A DNA stretch of 64,000 bases from Bradyrhizobium sp. CCBAU 051011 (GCF_009930815.1 NZ_CP022222.1:806001-870000); one strand, 5' to 3'. Shown: positions 32,791-46,137, counted from the stretch's first letter. Program-made: numbers and translations. The notes: generated from the sequence alone by a model not told the origin.

Positions 32791-32901
32791 GTCATTGCGA
32801 GCGAAGCGAAGCAATCCATGGCGCAGCAGAACGGATAGATGGATTGCTTCGTCGCTTACGCTCCCTTGCGCAAACGCTTCGCGTTTGTCGCAGGCAATGA
32901 C
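32791..32901. repeat. Intergenic palindrome family C (GTCATTGCGAG), copy 1
   Basis: Starts GTCATTGCGAGCGAAGCGAA and ends GCAATGAC; the inner GCAATCCAT/ATGGATTGC pair is present. It lies between the divergent LysR and TauE/SafE genes. Other copies: 46000-46082, 50657-50739, 56982-57063. Confidence 0.85.
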
Positions 32902-32990
32902 GGAGGGAGAGATAGCCTTCGGCCAATCCGAAGGCTGCCTCCGTAACCTCCAGATTGTGCCCAATACGCCGATAGGTCAATCTCTCCCGC

Positions 32991-33743
32991 ATGTTCGATA
33001 CCCTGCTTCTCCTCGTCACTGCCACCTTCCTGCTCGCGGGCTTCGTGAAGGGCGCACTCGGGCTCGGCCTGCCGACGGTGTCGATGGGACTGCTCGCAGT
33101 GTCGATGCCGCCGGCCCAGGCAATCGCCATCGTCATCGTACCGGCGATCGTCACCAACATCTGGCAAACCTTCGGCGGCCCTTATCTGCGCGATATTTTC
33201 CGACGGCTATGGCCGTTGCTGGCCGGAACAGCTGCCGGCGTCTGGCTGAACGCGGGATCGCTGACCGGTCCCTACGCGCGCTTTGCCACCATCGCGCTCG
33301 GCCTGCTGCTGGCGATCAATGCCATCATCGGCCTGTGCAAATTCAGTTTCACCGTTGCCCGCCAAAACGAAAAATGGGTCGGTGGCATCGTCGGAGTGAT
33401 CACCGGCCTGATTTCTGCGGCAACCGGCGTCCAGGTCATTCCATCAGTGCCGTTCCTGCAGGCGATCGGCATGGAGAAGGAAGAGCTGATCCAGGCATTG
33501 GGCGTGTTCTTCACGGTCGCGACCCTGGCGCTTGGTCTCAACCTCACCGGCGCCGGCCTGCTGACGGTTGCAACCGCACTGCCCGGCGCAGTCGCCCTAG
33601 CGGCGTCCTTTGCCGGCATGTTTATCGGACAGGCGGTACGGACACGGCTGCAGCCGGAAATCTTTCGGCGCTGGTTCCAGATCGGCATGATTGTACTCGG
33701 CCTCTACCTCGCCACGAACGCGTTTGCGAAGTTGATGTCGTAG
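32991..33743 (+). CDS. TauE/SafE-family anion exporter
   Basis: The 250-residue membrane protein has seven or eight helices and the duplicated GxxGxG-type motif typical of the family (FVKGALGLGLPTVSMG near the N-terminus, VGVITGLISAATGVQVIPSVPFLQAIG in the middle). Members move sulfite, sulfoacetate or other organic anions across the inner membrane. Cargo here is unknown. It is divergent from the LysR gene. Confidence 0.9.
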   Translation: MFDTLLLLVTATFLLAGFVKGALGLGLPTVSMGLLAVSMPPAQAIAIVIVPAIVTNIWQTFGGPYLRDIFRRLWPLLAGTAAGVWLNAGSLTGPYARFATIALGLLLAINAIIGLCKFSFTVARQNEKWVGGIVGVITGLISAATGVQVIPSVPFLQAIGMEKEELIQALGVFFTVATLALGLNLTGAGLLTVATALPGAVALAASFAGMFIGQAVRTRLQPEIFRRWFQIGMIVLGLYLATNAFAKLMS

Positions 33744-33813
33744 CTTGCGCGGAAGCCATGCCGGACACCCGCTCATTTCTCGCCAGGGAATTCGCCAGAT
33801 AGGTGACCGGATT

Positions 33814-34458
33814 TTAACGCGCCTCCAGCATCGCCACGCGGATGCCGAGATAGACGAAAAGCCCGCCGAGCGCGCGGTTGACCCAGGCCACAGCGCCAGC
33901 CGATTGCCGGATACGGCCGGCGGCCCTGGCCGCGAAGGCGGCGATGCAGAAGCACCACAACATGCCGCTGGTGATGAAGATCAGGCCGAGCACCAGAAAG
34001 GCCACCGTCTTGTGGGGAGACTCTGCGGCCACGAATTGCGGCAGGAACGCCAGGAAGAACAGCGCCACCTTGGGATTGAGCACATTGGTCAGGGCGCCCT
34101 GCCAGAACACGCGGGCAAGCGACGTGTCGCCGCCTGCTGCGGCCACTTCCGCCAGCGGGCGCGAGCGCGACAGCAGCATCTGGACGCCCGTAAACAGCAA
34201 ATAGGCGGCGCCGGCCCATTTCAGGACAGTAAAGGCGGCCGATGACGCCATTAACAGCGCCGACAGGCCAATGGCCGCACCGAACACGTGAACGAGGCAG
34301 CCGGTGCAGATCCCGATTACCGCCGCAGCCCCGCCCCGCCATCCGAACTGAATGCTGCGGCCGATAATATAGGCCGTGTCCGGCCCCGGGGTGATGTTGA
34401 GCAGCAACCCGGAGAGGATAAACAGCCAGAGTTCGTGAATGCCGAGCGCTTCTGCCAT
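33814..34458 (-). CDS. LysE-family amino-acid/homoserine-lactone exporter
   Basis: The 214-residue inner membrane protein has about six helices and the conserved start LLNITPGPDTAYIIGRSIQFG and GAAYLLFTGVQ, followed by ALTNVLNPKVALFFLAFLPQFV. This is the RhtB/LysE pattern for export of amino acids or derivatives. The start is at 34458; a longer frame to 34551 lacks a signal and would run into upstream DNA. It faces the TauE/SafE gene tail to tail. Confidence 0.92.
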   Translation of the reverse strand: MAEALGIHELWLFILSGLLLNITPGPDTAYIIGRSIQFGWRGGAAAVIGICTGCLVHVFGAAIGLSALLMASSAAFTVLKWAGAAYLLFTGVQMLLSRSRPLAEVAAAGGDTSLARVFWQGALTNVLNPKVALFFLAFLPQFVAAESPHKTVAFLVLGLIFITSGMLWCFCIAAFAARAAGRIRQSAGAVAWVNRALGGLFVYLGIRVAMLEAR

Positions 34459-34633
34459 CGTTAACGGGTTCCCTTGCACCTGAGACCAATGCCAATCCCG
34501 AAGGATTGCAGTACTATCATGAGCAAATCGGCCTTCCACCAGATTGCGCATATTTTATAAACATTGGAATCGGTCGGCCGACCGCGTAGTGGTTATGCAG
34601 CCCATTCCGGCGCCGTTGGGGATATAAGGGGAT

Positions 34634-36448
34634 ATGGAAAGACGCTTGGCAGCCATCGTCTGCGCCGACGTCGCCGGCTATTCCCGAATGATGGGAGCCG
34701 ACGAGGCGGGGACGCACGCCACGTTCAAGGCCCATCGAAGCGCGATCTACCCGATCATCCTCAATCATGGCGGCCGCCTGGTGAAGAACACCGGCGACGG
34801 CTTTCTTCTGGAGTTTCCCTCGATCGTTGGCGCAATCGAAGCTGCGGTCGCGATGCAGATGGTGATGGCGGAGCGAAACGAACATTTGCCCGCCGATCGC
34901 TCCATGCAGTTCCGCATGGGCATTCACATGGGCGACGTGATGGCCGACGAGGACGAGGTGTTCGGCGACGACGTCAACATCGCCGTCCGCCTCGAATCGG
35001 TCGCCGCCCCGGGCGGCGTGGCAGTTTCGGGCAAGGCCTGCCACGAGGCCGGCAAACGCCTCAGCGTCACCTTCGTCGATGCCGGTCCCTACCGGTTCAA
35101 GAACATCGAGGAGCCGATCCATGTCTGGACCTGGCAGCCCGGTGGCACTGATGCGGCCGGCCCCGCGCGCAAGGCGGCGTCCGAAACATCTGTCACAAAT
35201 CTGCCTGCCCAATATCGCACCGCGATCGTGGGCGTGCTCCCATTCGCGAATTTGAGCGAAAGCGCGGACGAGTATTTTTCCGACGGGCTGACCGAGGACC
35301 TGATCCACGCGCTTTCGCTGCAATCGTTCTATCGGGTGCTGGCCCGGAACTCGACGTTCCCGTTCAAGGGCAAGAACGTGAGCACGCGCCTGATCGCGCG
35401 CGAGATCGATGCCACCTACCTGATCCAGGGCTCGGTGCGCCGCGCCGCGAGCAAGATCCGCGTCACCGCCGAATTGATCGCGCCCGAAACCGGCGAACAA
35501 TTGTGGACCGGCCGGTTCGACCGCGACATCGGCGACCTGTTCGCCATGCAGGACGAACTCACCACCAGCCTGTCGGCGGCGATCGCGGCGGAGATCTACC
35601 GGGCGGAAGCGTCCGCCCCGCCGCGCTCCTCGTCGAACGACATCACCGCATGGGATCGCTTCCTCAAGGGGCTGTCCTACTATTACCTGCAGACCAAGGC
35701 GGATTTCGAAACCGCGATCAGCCTGTTCAAGGAAGCCATCGCGCTCGATCCGACGCTGTCGATCGCGCGTGCCTATCTCGCCACCATCCTGACCCAGGCT
35801 ATCCATTTCGGTTGGATCCAGGGAACGCGCGAAGTCTGGGACGGCGCAATGAGCCTCGCGGAGAGCAGCGTCCGGCTCGATCCCCGGTCGTCCTTTGCAT
35901 TTCAGATTCTCGCCTATCTGCACGCGCTGGAAGGACATTACGAGGCGGCGATGGATGCCGGCAAGCGGGCGGTCGCGCTCAACCCCTACGACATGGGCGC
36001 CCGCGGCGTGCTTGGCGCGTGTCATCTCTATAACGGCGAGCACCGTCCCGCCGTCGAATTGTTTACGATGGCTGCGCAGCGCGGCAACAGCGATCCCCGA
36101 TACCAATTTGCAGCGTTCAACGCCTTCAGCCATTACCTGCTCGGCCAATATGACGCCTCGCTGTCATGGGCGCGCGAGGCTCTGTACGCCAATCCCAATC
36201 ATCTGCAGGCGCTCGCGATACGGGCGGCGGCGCTAGCCCAATTGGGACGAGCCGACGAGGCGGCAAATGCAGCCGGGGTTGTACTGAGCAACTACCCAAC
36301 CCTGACCGTCGAACGGTACTTGCGGAATTTTCATTGGAAGCTCCCGGCCGACATTGCCCATTTTCGCGACGGCCTTGTGAAGGCCGGCCTCCCCTACAGC
36401 CGATTGACGCTCGTCGAAGCCTCGCCAAAGCTCGCCGCAGATTCCTGA
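34634..36448 (+). CDS. Class III adenylate/guanylate cyclase with TPR domain, paralogue 2
   Basis: The 604-residue protein shares the plan of 24094-25860: cyclase domain (residues 1-170; CADVAGYSRMM, NTGDGFLLEF, FGDDVNIAVRLESVAAPGG), TolB-like region (about 195-320, VLPFANLSESADEYFSDGLTEDL), TPR repeats (about 330-580). AAGGGGAT precedes the ATG. In the second metal motif KNTGDG replaces KTTGDG and in the N/R motif GDDVNIAVRLE replaces GDGVNVAARLE; both keep the catalytic residues. Soluble, likely cAMP-forming. The two paralogues lie 8.8 kb apart. Confidence 0.92.
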   Translation: MERRLAAIVCADVAGYSRMMGADEAGTHATFKAHRSAIYPIILNHGGRLVKNTGDGFLLEFPSIVGAIEAAVAMQMVMAERNEHLPADRSMQFRMGIHMGDVMADEDEVFGDDVNIAVRLESVAAPGGVAVSGKACHEAGKRLSVTFVDAGPYRFKNIEEPIHVWTWQPGGTDAAGPARKAASETSVTNLPAQYRTAIVGVLPFANLSESADEYFSDGLTEDLIHALSLQSFYRVLARNSTFPFKGKNVSTRLIAREIDATYLIQGSVRRAASKIRVTAELIAPETGEQLWTGRFDRDIGDLFAMQDELTTSLSAAIAAEIYRAEASAPPRSSSNDITAWDRFLKGLSYYYLQTKADFETAISLFKEAIALDPTLSIARAYLATILTQAIHFGWIQGTREVWDGAMSLAESSVRLDPRSSFAFQILAYLHALEGHYEAAMDAGKRAVALNPYDMGARGVLGACHLYNGEHRPAVELFTMAAQRGNSDPRYQFAAFNAFSHYLLGQYDASLSWAREALYANPNHLQALAIRAAALAQLGRADEAANAAGVVLSNYPTLTVERYLRNFHWKLPADIAHFRDGLVKAGLPYSRLTLVEASPKLAADS

Positions 36449-36603
36449 GCGTGTGTGAACCGCTCGGTTGACACGGCGTCGAATTCCGCCAAAGCTTGCC
36501 ACACGCTGAAGTAGCGCACCACCGCATTCCTTTTTCAGTACCGTCATTCGCTTCGCCTTCAGCGGACCGATTTTCATACTTGGCGCTTTGAGGATTTGAA
36601 GCC

Positions 36604-37272
36604 ATGTCGAACACCTCCATCGATACTCCTCCGGGTGCAACACCGGCCGGACAGATTGCCGTTTCACCCAATAACCCATGCCCGTTTTTGCGCGCGCTGG
36701 TCGCCAACGGCTATGTCGGCGGCGACGTCGTGTCGCTTTCGCAGCTCTCCGAAATCGTCGGGGACGCGAGCGGGCAAACCGGCTTTGGTAAAAAGAAGGT
36801 GCGGATGGCAACCTGGATGGTCGCCGTCATCGCCAACGGCCTCGGGCCGGGACGCGTATTCAAGAGCGCGACCTCGGGCGCCGTGCTCGATCGACTGCGC
36901 AACGGTCCGCTCGACAAGCATGGTGGCGGCTCGCGCATTCTCGATGCCGAGGCGAGGGTCAATGACGAGCAAATCGACCGCCTCGCCAGCTTCGGCAAGG
37001 ATTGCAAGGATCCGGCAGGCGGCATCGAGATCGGGCTGACGGCGAAAGAGATCGAAACCTTCATGGCAGCCAATATCAAGCGCGACGGAGATGCGGCACG
37101 CTGGTACTTCCCGATCCTGATGAAGGGCGAATGGCCGGTGCTGCTGAAAATCCTCGGCAAGGGCGAAGGCGAAGCGCGCTATCTCAGCGTCGCCGAAGTC
37201 AGGACGCTGTTCGTCGAGCGACGGCTGCCCGAGCGGATCACGGCACGGCTGCCGAAGCCGGCCTCGCGCTGA
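36604..37272 (+). CDS. Protein of unknown function with a PCP motif
   Basis: The 222-residue protein has no signal peptide or membrane segment. Near its N-terminus is NNPCPFLRALVANGYVGG, which resembles the heme-thiolate P-C-P motif plus A-N-G/H-G of fungal chloroperoxidases; only that segment resembles them. The C-terminus has LSVAEVRTLFVERRLPERI, which looks like a helix-loop-helix. I do not assign a function. It follows the cyclase gene by 155 bases on the same strand, and stands tail to tail with a hydrolase gene whose stop lies three bases beyond its own. Confidence 0.7.
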   Translation: MSNTSIDTPPGATPAGQIAVSPNNPCPFLRALVANGYVGGDVVSLSQLSEIVGDASGQTGFGKKKVRMATWMVAVIANGLGPGRVFKSATSGAVLDRLRNGPLDKHGGGSRILDAEARVNDEQIDRLASFGKDCKDPAGGIEIGLTAKEIETFMAANIKRDGDAARWYFPILMKGEWPVLLKILGKGEGEARYLSVAEVRTLFVERRLPERITARLPKPASR

Positions 37273-37275
37273 GCA

Positions 37276-38223
37276 CTACTTGAACAGCGGCGTGCCCGGC
37301 ACGAAGGCGTCAAACGCCGCCCAGAACTGCGAGCGGTAGCGGTCCTGCTCCTGCAGGATCTCGTGCTTGGAGCCTGCGATCACCAGATGCGAGCCGGCGC
37401 GCAGGTGATAGGCGAATTCCTCGATCGCAGCCGTTGAAACGATGGTGTCATTGCTGGCAGCCAGCATCAGGATCGGCTGGCGGATTTCGGACGGGTAATT
37501 CATGCCGCGAAAAGTATGCATTGCCCTGAACGCGGTATCGGCCCAGGCCACCGTCGGCGAACCAAGGCCCAGCGTCGGGTCTTCTTCCAGGATCGCGGCG
37601 TTGCGGGCGTAGCGCACGGGATCGCTGGTGAAGGGGTTGTTGATGAAGGATTCCGTTCCGGTCAGCGCGTCGCTGCCGCCGGGCACGTAGCGGCCGCCCT
37701 GCCCCATCAGCCGCATGGTCCGAAGCAGTGCCCGCGTCGGGAACGAGGTCCTGCGCCCCGGCAGGTCGATCATCGGCGCCGACAGCACCATGCGATCGAA
37801 CCAGCGCTTTCCAGCATGCGCGATCCGGAGCATGACCGCACCGCCCATCGAATGCGCCAGCGCGAAAAACGGCGGCGGGCAATCCGGCAGCACCACCTGC
37901 TGCACGAAGGTTTCGACATCGACCTCGAAATCGGAGAAGTCGCGGACATAGCCCTTGCGCGGATCGCGCAGGCGGCGTGAGGAATGCCCCTGGCCGCGCC
38001 AGTCGATCATCGCCACGGCAAAACCGCGGTCGCGCAAGTCGCGCACCGTCTCGAAGTATTTTTCGATCTGCTCGCTGCGGCCGGTGAAGACGCAGACTGT
38101 GCCCTTGCGGCCCGCCGGCGGCGCCCAGCGCGCGAACCGCAATTCCGCGCCGTCGGGCGTCTTGATCGTGCCCGAGACGACATCCTCCGGAACCGGATTG
38201 GCGGGGATCGAGACGAGCGTCAT
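37276..38223 (-). CDS. Alpha/beta hydrolase, lysophospholipase (PldB) type
   Basis: The 315-residue hydrolase has the nucleophile elbow FALAHSMGGAVML (Ser in HSMGG), IDWRGQGHSSR before it, and the acid and histidine late in the chain (LMLAASNDTIVS and GSKHEILQE). This is the PldB/monoglyceride lipase pattern. Start at 38223 is the ATG beginning MTLVSIPANP; an earlier one at 38274 adds a non-family tail. Substrate likely a lysophospholipid or monoacylglycerol. Confidence 0.9.
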   Translation of the reverse strand: MTLVSIPANPVPEDVVSGTIKTPDGAELRFARWAPPAGRKGTVCVFTGRSEQIEKYFETVRDLRDRGFAVAMIDWRGQGHSSRRLRDPRKGYVRDFSDFEVDVETFVQQVVLPDCPPPFFALAHSMGGAVMLRIAHAGKRWFDRMVLSAPMIDLPGRRTSFPTRALLRTMRLMGQGGRYVPGGSDALTGTESFINNPFTSDPVRYARNAAILEEDPTLGLGSPTVAWADTAFRAMHTFRGMNYPSEIRQPILMLAASNDTIVSTAAIEEFAYHLRAGSHLVIAGSKHEILQEQDRYRSQFWAAFDAFVPGTPLFK

Positions 38224-38296
38224 GCGAGGGAACCGGCTAGGTGTAAAGGGCTGGAAATCAAGGCGGGGGCGCAAAAAAGGGGCCCGTTTCGCCCCT

Positions 38297-38324
38297 CTTG
38301 AACGTCATTTCACCCCTCCCATAT
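38297..38324 (+). promoter_or_regulatory. Heat-shock (RpoH, sigma-32) promoter of the hsp20 gene
   Basis: CTTGAA (38297-38302) and CCCATAT (38318-38324) are 15 bases apart, matching the sigma-32 pattern CTTGAA-N-CCCCATnT. Transcription would start near 38331, giving a leader of about 129 bases. Confidence 0.75.
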
Positions 38325-38330
38325 CACTTC

Positions 38331-38459
38331 TGTGCAGGCCGCTACCAGTGTTTCGGAACCGAAACTCACGGCTCCAAAACTCTAAGGCTGCACAGGACTA
38401 CGGCCCGGCCCGATGGCGGGCGGGTTAATTGAAACAGTCGCTCAATGGAGGACTACCCT
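38331..38459 (+). promoter_or_regulatory. ROSE-type RNA thermometer in the hsp20 leader
   Basis: The last hairpin is GUC-G-CUC-AAUG-GAG-GAC (38430-38450 region): GUC pairs with GAC and CUC with GAG, with a single bulged G facing the ribosome site GGAGG. The bulged G opposite the ribosome site is the signature of ROSE elements that repress small heat-shock genes at normal temperature in Bradyrhizobium. A stable upstream hairpin CCCG-GCCCG-AUGG-CGGGC-GGG and a smaller one GUUUCGGAACCGAAAC add the usual multi-stem layout. Confidence 0.8.
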
Positions 38460-38927
38460 ATGCGTACCTACGACCTCACTCCGTTTTATCGTTCCACCGT
38501 CGGCTTCGACCGCTTCTTCAACCTGCTGGATCAGGTGACCTCGGACGGCAGCCCCGGTTATCCGCCCTACAACATCGAGCGCACCGGCGAGAACGCCTAC
38601 CGCATCAGCGTTGCGGTCTCCGGCTTCGCGCAAGGCGAGCTTTCGATCGTCGCGAAGGAAAACACGCTGACGATCAAGGGCGAGAAGTCAGCCAACGAGA
38701 ACGGCACCGACAAATCCGAAGTGCTCTACCGCGGCATCGCCGCGCGCGCCTTCGAGCGCATCTTCCAGCTTGCCGATTTCGTGCAGGTGAAGAACGCCTC
38801 GCTCGAGAACGGCCTCCTCCATGTCGATCTCGTCCGCGAGATCCCCGAGGCCAAGAAGCCGCGCAGCATTCCGATCAACTCGGGCGCGCAGACCCCGCAG
38901 GTGGTCGACGCCTCGGTCGCCGCGTAA
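38460..38927 (+). CDS. Small heat-shock protein, Hsp20 (alpha-crystallin) family
   Basis: The 155-residue chaperone has the alpha-crystallin domain from about residue 30 (PPYNIERTGENAYRISVAVSGFAQGELSIVAKENTLTIKGEK) to RAFERIFQLADFVQVKNASLENGLLHVDLVREIPE, with the C-terminal IPI motif (RSIPINSG). It is of the IbpA-like class A of rhizobial Hsps. The ATG at 38460, preceded by GGAGG, is chosen over one at 38445 whose codon forms part of that ribosome site. Heat control is double: a sigma-32 promoter and a ROSE leader. A terminator follows 35 bases after the stop. Confidence 0.95.
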   Translation: MRTYDLTPFYRSTVGFDRFFNLLDQVTSDGSPGYPPYNIERTGENAYRISVAVSGFAQGELSIVAKENTLTIKGEKSANENGTDKSEVLYRGIAARAFERIFQLADFVQVKNASLENGLLHVDLVREIPEAKKPRSIPINSGAQTPQVVDASVAA

Positions 38928-38962
38928 GCAGCCAGAATTTCGGCCGGTATTGGCCGAACGCG

Positions 38963-38993
38963 AAAACGCCCCGGGAAACCGGGGCGTTTTTTT
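38963..38993 (+). terminator. Terminator of the hsp20 gene
   Basis: Arms AAAACGCCCCGG and CCGGGGCGTTTT with loop GAAA (38963-38990), then three more T. Seven T in a row follow the GC-rich stem. Confidence 0.92.
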
Positions 38994-39185
38994 GCGCTCA
39001 TGACAAGGACGGCGTGGTCCGCGCTCCGCTGATTAACAGCGAATTTAAATGATGTCCGCCTCTGCAACGACTACTTCATCGCGCGAACCGGCACCGGTGA
39101 CTAGAGACGCGTAACATTTGCAGTTCGGCGACGTACTCACTTTCGCACCCGGCACTTCAACAGACATATCAACCAGGAGAGATCG

Positions 39186-39962
39186 ATGACGAAGTTACAG
39201 ATCGTTGCGGCGCTCGCCGCCAGTGTTTTTGCAGGCTCGTTCGGCGCACTCGCCACGCCGGCGCAGGCCGCCGCACCGGTCAAAGTGAAAAACGTCGTGC
39301 TGGTGCACGGTGCCTGGGCCGACGGATCGAGCTGGTCGGAAGTCATTCCGCGGCTGCAGGCAGCGGGACTTCACGTCACGGCGGTCCAGAATCCGCTGAC
39401 CTCCCTGGCGGATTCGGTCGCCGCCACGCGCCGTGCACTGGCGCAGCAGGACGGCCCGACCGTGCTGGTAGCGCATTCCTGGGGCGGCACCGTCATCAGC
39501 GAAGTCGGCACCGATCCCAAGGTCACGGGGCTGGTCTATATCGCAGCGCGCGCGCCCGATGCGGGCGAGGATTTCGTCGCGCTATCGCAGAAATTTCCGG
39601 CCGGCCCGGCGCGTGCCGGCGTTCAGGAGCATGACGGCTTCACCAAACTGTCCGAGGACGCGTTCCTGAAATATTTCGCTAATGGCGTCGACCGCAAGAC
39701 GGCGGAAGTCCTCTACGCCGTGCAGTGGCCGACCGCGGCTTCGATTTTTGCCGGCCGCACCACCGCAGCCGCCTGGCATAGCAAGCCGAGCTGGTACGCG
39801 GTGTCGAAGCAGGACTACACCATCAATCCCGACCTCGAGCGGTTCCTGGCCAAGCGCATGAATGCGACGACAGTCGAGTTGGACGCTGGCCATCTGTCAT
39901 TGGTCTCGCAGCCGGACAAGGTCGCCGACCTGATCCTGGCCGCCGCCGGTCAGCGCGAATAG
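39186..39962 (+). CDS. Secreted alpha/beta hydrolase
   Basis: The 258-residue protein has a signal peptide (LQIVAALAASVFAGSFGALATPAQA) and an alpha/beta-hydrolase domain: oxyanion segment VVLVHGAWADGSSW, nucleophile elbow VLVAHSWGGTVIS (Ser in HSWGG), and a late histidine in ELDAGHLSLVSQP. Many Bradyrhizobium members are annotated as hydrolase or esterase with unknown substrate. GGAGAGATCG precedes the ATG. A terminator follows 12 bases after the stop. Confidence 0.9.
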   Translation: MTKLQIVAALAASVFAGSFGALATPAQAAAPVKVKNVVLVHGAWADGSSWSEVIPRLQAAGLHVTAVQNPLTSLADSVAATRRALAQQDGPTVLVAHSWGGTVISEVGTDPKVTGLVYIAARAPDAGEDFVALSQKFPAGPARAGVQEHDGFTKLSEDAFLKYFANGVDRKTAEVLYAVQWPTAASIFAGRTTAAAWHSKPSWYAVSKQDYTINPDLERFLAKRMNATTVELDAGHLSLVSQPDKVADLILAAAGQRE

Positions 39963-39974
39963 CCCGCCACAATG

Positions 39975-40006
39975 AAAACGCCCCGGTAAGGCCCGGGGCG
40001 TTTTTT
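39975..40006 (+). terminator. Terminator of the secreted hydrolase gene
   Basis: Arms AAAACGCCCCGG (39975-39986) and CCGGGGCGTTTT (39993-40004) with six T. The twelve-base arms are identical to those of the terminator at 38963. Confidence 0.92.
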
Positions 40007-40026
40007 GTTCATGGTCCGGATGGAAG

Positions 40027-40773
40027 TTACTCCAGCCCCTGTGCCTTTGGCATATCCTGCGTCGGCGCAATCTGCGGGGCGGGCTTGGCTGGGACCGATT
40101 CCGTCGTCGTCGGCGAAGCCGCGGCCTGAACTTCGGTCGGCTTCGGCGCAGGTGCCGTGGCCTGCTGCTGCACCGGAGCCGGCTTGGCCGCGATCGGGCT
40201 GGCCTTCGGCACCGGCACCGTGCGGCTCGCAACCTTGGGAGCCGGCCGCATCGGCCGCGGCTCGGCCTGGGCATGAGCTGGCGCGGCCTGGACATGAGCC
40301 GGCGGAACAGTCGCATGGGCCCGCGGCGGCCGAGCCCCTGGAGTTCCAGGGAGCGCGCTGTGCTCTTCATAGAAATTGTCGCCCATGCCGTAGCCCGGCA
40401 CGAAGCGGATGATCCGGCCGTTCCGCGCGTCGATCACCAGCCGTCCGCCCTCGCCGCCGCGGTCGATCGCCGCGATCGTGTAGACGAAGCCGCGGAGCCT
40501 CGGGATACCGAGCGGCGAGAATCCGTTGTCGCGCAGCACGGAATAGACTTCTGTGGACGGCAACAGGCCCGGACCGGGGCCATAGCCATAGCGTGGCCCG
40601 GGCTCGTAATACGGCCCGGGAGCCGGCTGCGGCGCCACCGCATAGGGGGCCTCGAAATCCGACACCGCCCTGTATGGCGAGCGTCCGATCCCATCAGGCC
40701 CGGGCACCTGCGCCTGCGCGCCACCCGCCAGAAGGATCAATCCCGCCGCCAAAGATCCCGTGAACAACTTCAT
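40027..40773 (-). CDS. Secreted proline/alanine-rich protein of unknown function
   Basis: The 248-residue protein has a signal peptide (LFTGSLAAGLILLAGGAQAQ), then a Pro/Tyr/Gly-rich segment (APQPAPGPYYEPGPRYGYGPG), a small folded part with STEVYSVLRDNGFSPLGIPRLRGFVYTIAAIDRGG.GRLVIDARNGRIIRFVPG that looks like a PepSY-type fold, and a long Pro/Ala/Gln-rich disordered tail from about residue 150. AGGAGCTTTC precedes the ATG at 40773. It probably sits in the periplasm or at the envelope. Similar proteins are common in Bradyrhizobium without an assigned function. Confidence 0.82.
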   Translation of the reverse strand: MKLFTGSLAAGLILLAGGAQAQVPGPDGIGRSPYRAVSDFEAPYAVAPQPAPGPYYEPGPRYGYGPGPGLLPSTEVYSVLRDNGFSPLGIPRLRGFVYTIAAIDRGGEGGRLVIDARNGRIIRFVPGYGMGDNFYEEHSALPGTPGARPPRAHATVPPAHVQAAPAHAQAEPRPMRPAPKVASRTVPVPKASPIAAKPAPVQQQATAPAPKPTEVQAAASPTTTESVPAKPAPQIAPTQDMPKAQGLE

Positions 40774-41253
40774 GACCGAAAGCTCCTGTAAGCCCCGCAG
40801 CCGCCGCGCCGAAGCGAAGCATTTCTTGCTCTCGCCTGCCGGTCCGGGCTGGAATTTCAGTGCGAAATCCGGCAGTCCTTGGGCCGGATCGGGGCGCCGT
40901 TGCCGCAAATCCCCGCTGGCAGTTTTTCCCCAAGCCGGCCAAGCGCCGATCTGCATGCGGGCGAGGACTTTCACGCGCTTGTGTGATAAAGAAAAATTTG
41001 CAATGGTCGAAGGTAGGACAGTATCACTGTCTCAATTGCGGGGCTTTCCCGGCACAGGGATTGCACCGAAACCGTGGCGCCACGAGCGTCAGGGCAGTGC
41101 AGGCAAGGCCGTTCCTCAGGGACGTTGAACGCCCAGGCCTGAATTTAAGAAATTGCGGCTCGCGGCGGACGAGCGGTGGCCCGGTGGGTGCCGCAAGCGT
41201 CCAAGGTGCGCCGACGATACGGTGAGGCCCTTAGCCTTTTTGAGAGGAATGAG
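40774..41253. other. Intergenic leader region upstream of gltB
   Basis: Nearly 480 bases with no convincing gene. It includes the promoter of the secreted Pro-rich protein on one strand and the gltB leader on the other. I see no riboswitch consensus and no clear -24/-12 GG-N10-GC promoter near gltB. Confidence 0.55.
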
Positions 41254-45987
<4,734 letters not shown>

Positions 45988-45999
45988 TTAAACGAGCCC

Positions 46000-46082
46000 G
46001 TCATTGCGAGCGCAGCAAAGCAATCCATAGCGCCACAAGCCGAACCATGGATTGCTTCGCGGCTCACGCTCCTCGCAATGAC
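46000..46082. repeat. Intergenic palindrome family C, copy 2, between gltB and gltD
   Basis: GTCATTGCGAGCGCAGC begins and CTCGCAATGAC ends it, with inner CAATCCAT/ATGGATTG. It fills most of the gltB-gltD gap, so it would form a stable hairpin in a shared mRNA. Confidence 0.88.
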
Positions 46083-46137
46083 GGAGGGTGACGGAAACAG
46101 ACAGATACGAACGAGAGATGCAGGGGCATCAGGTTTA

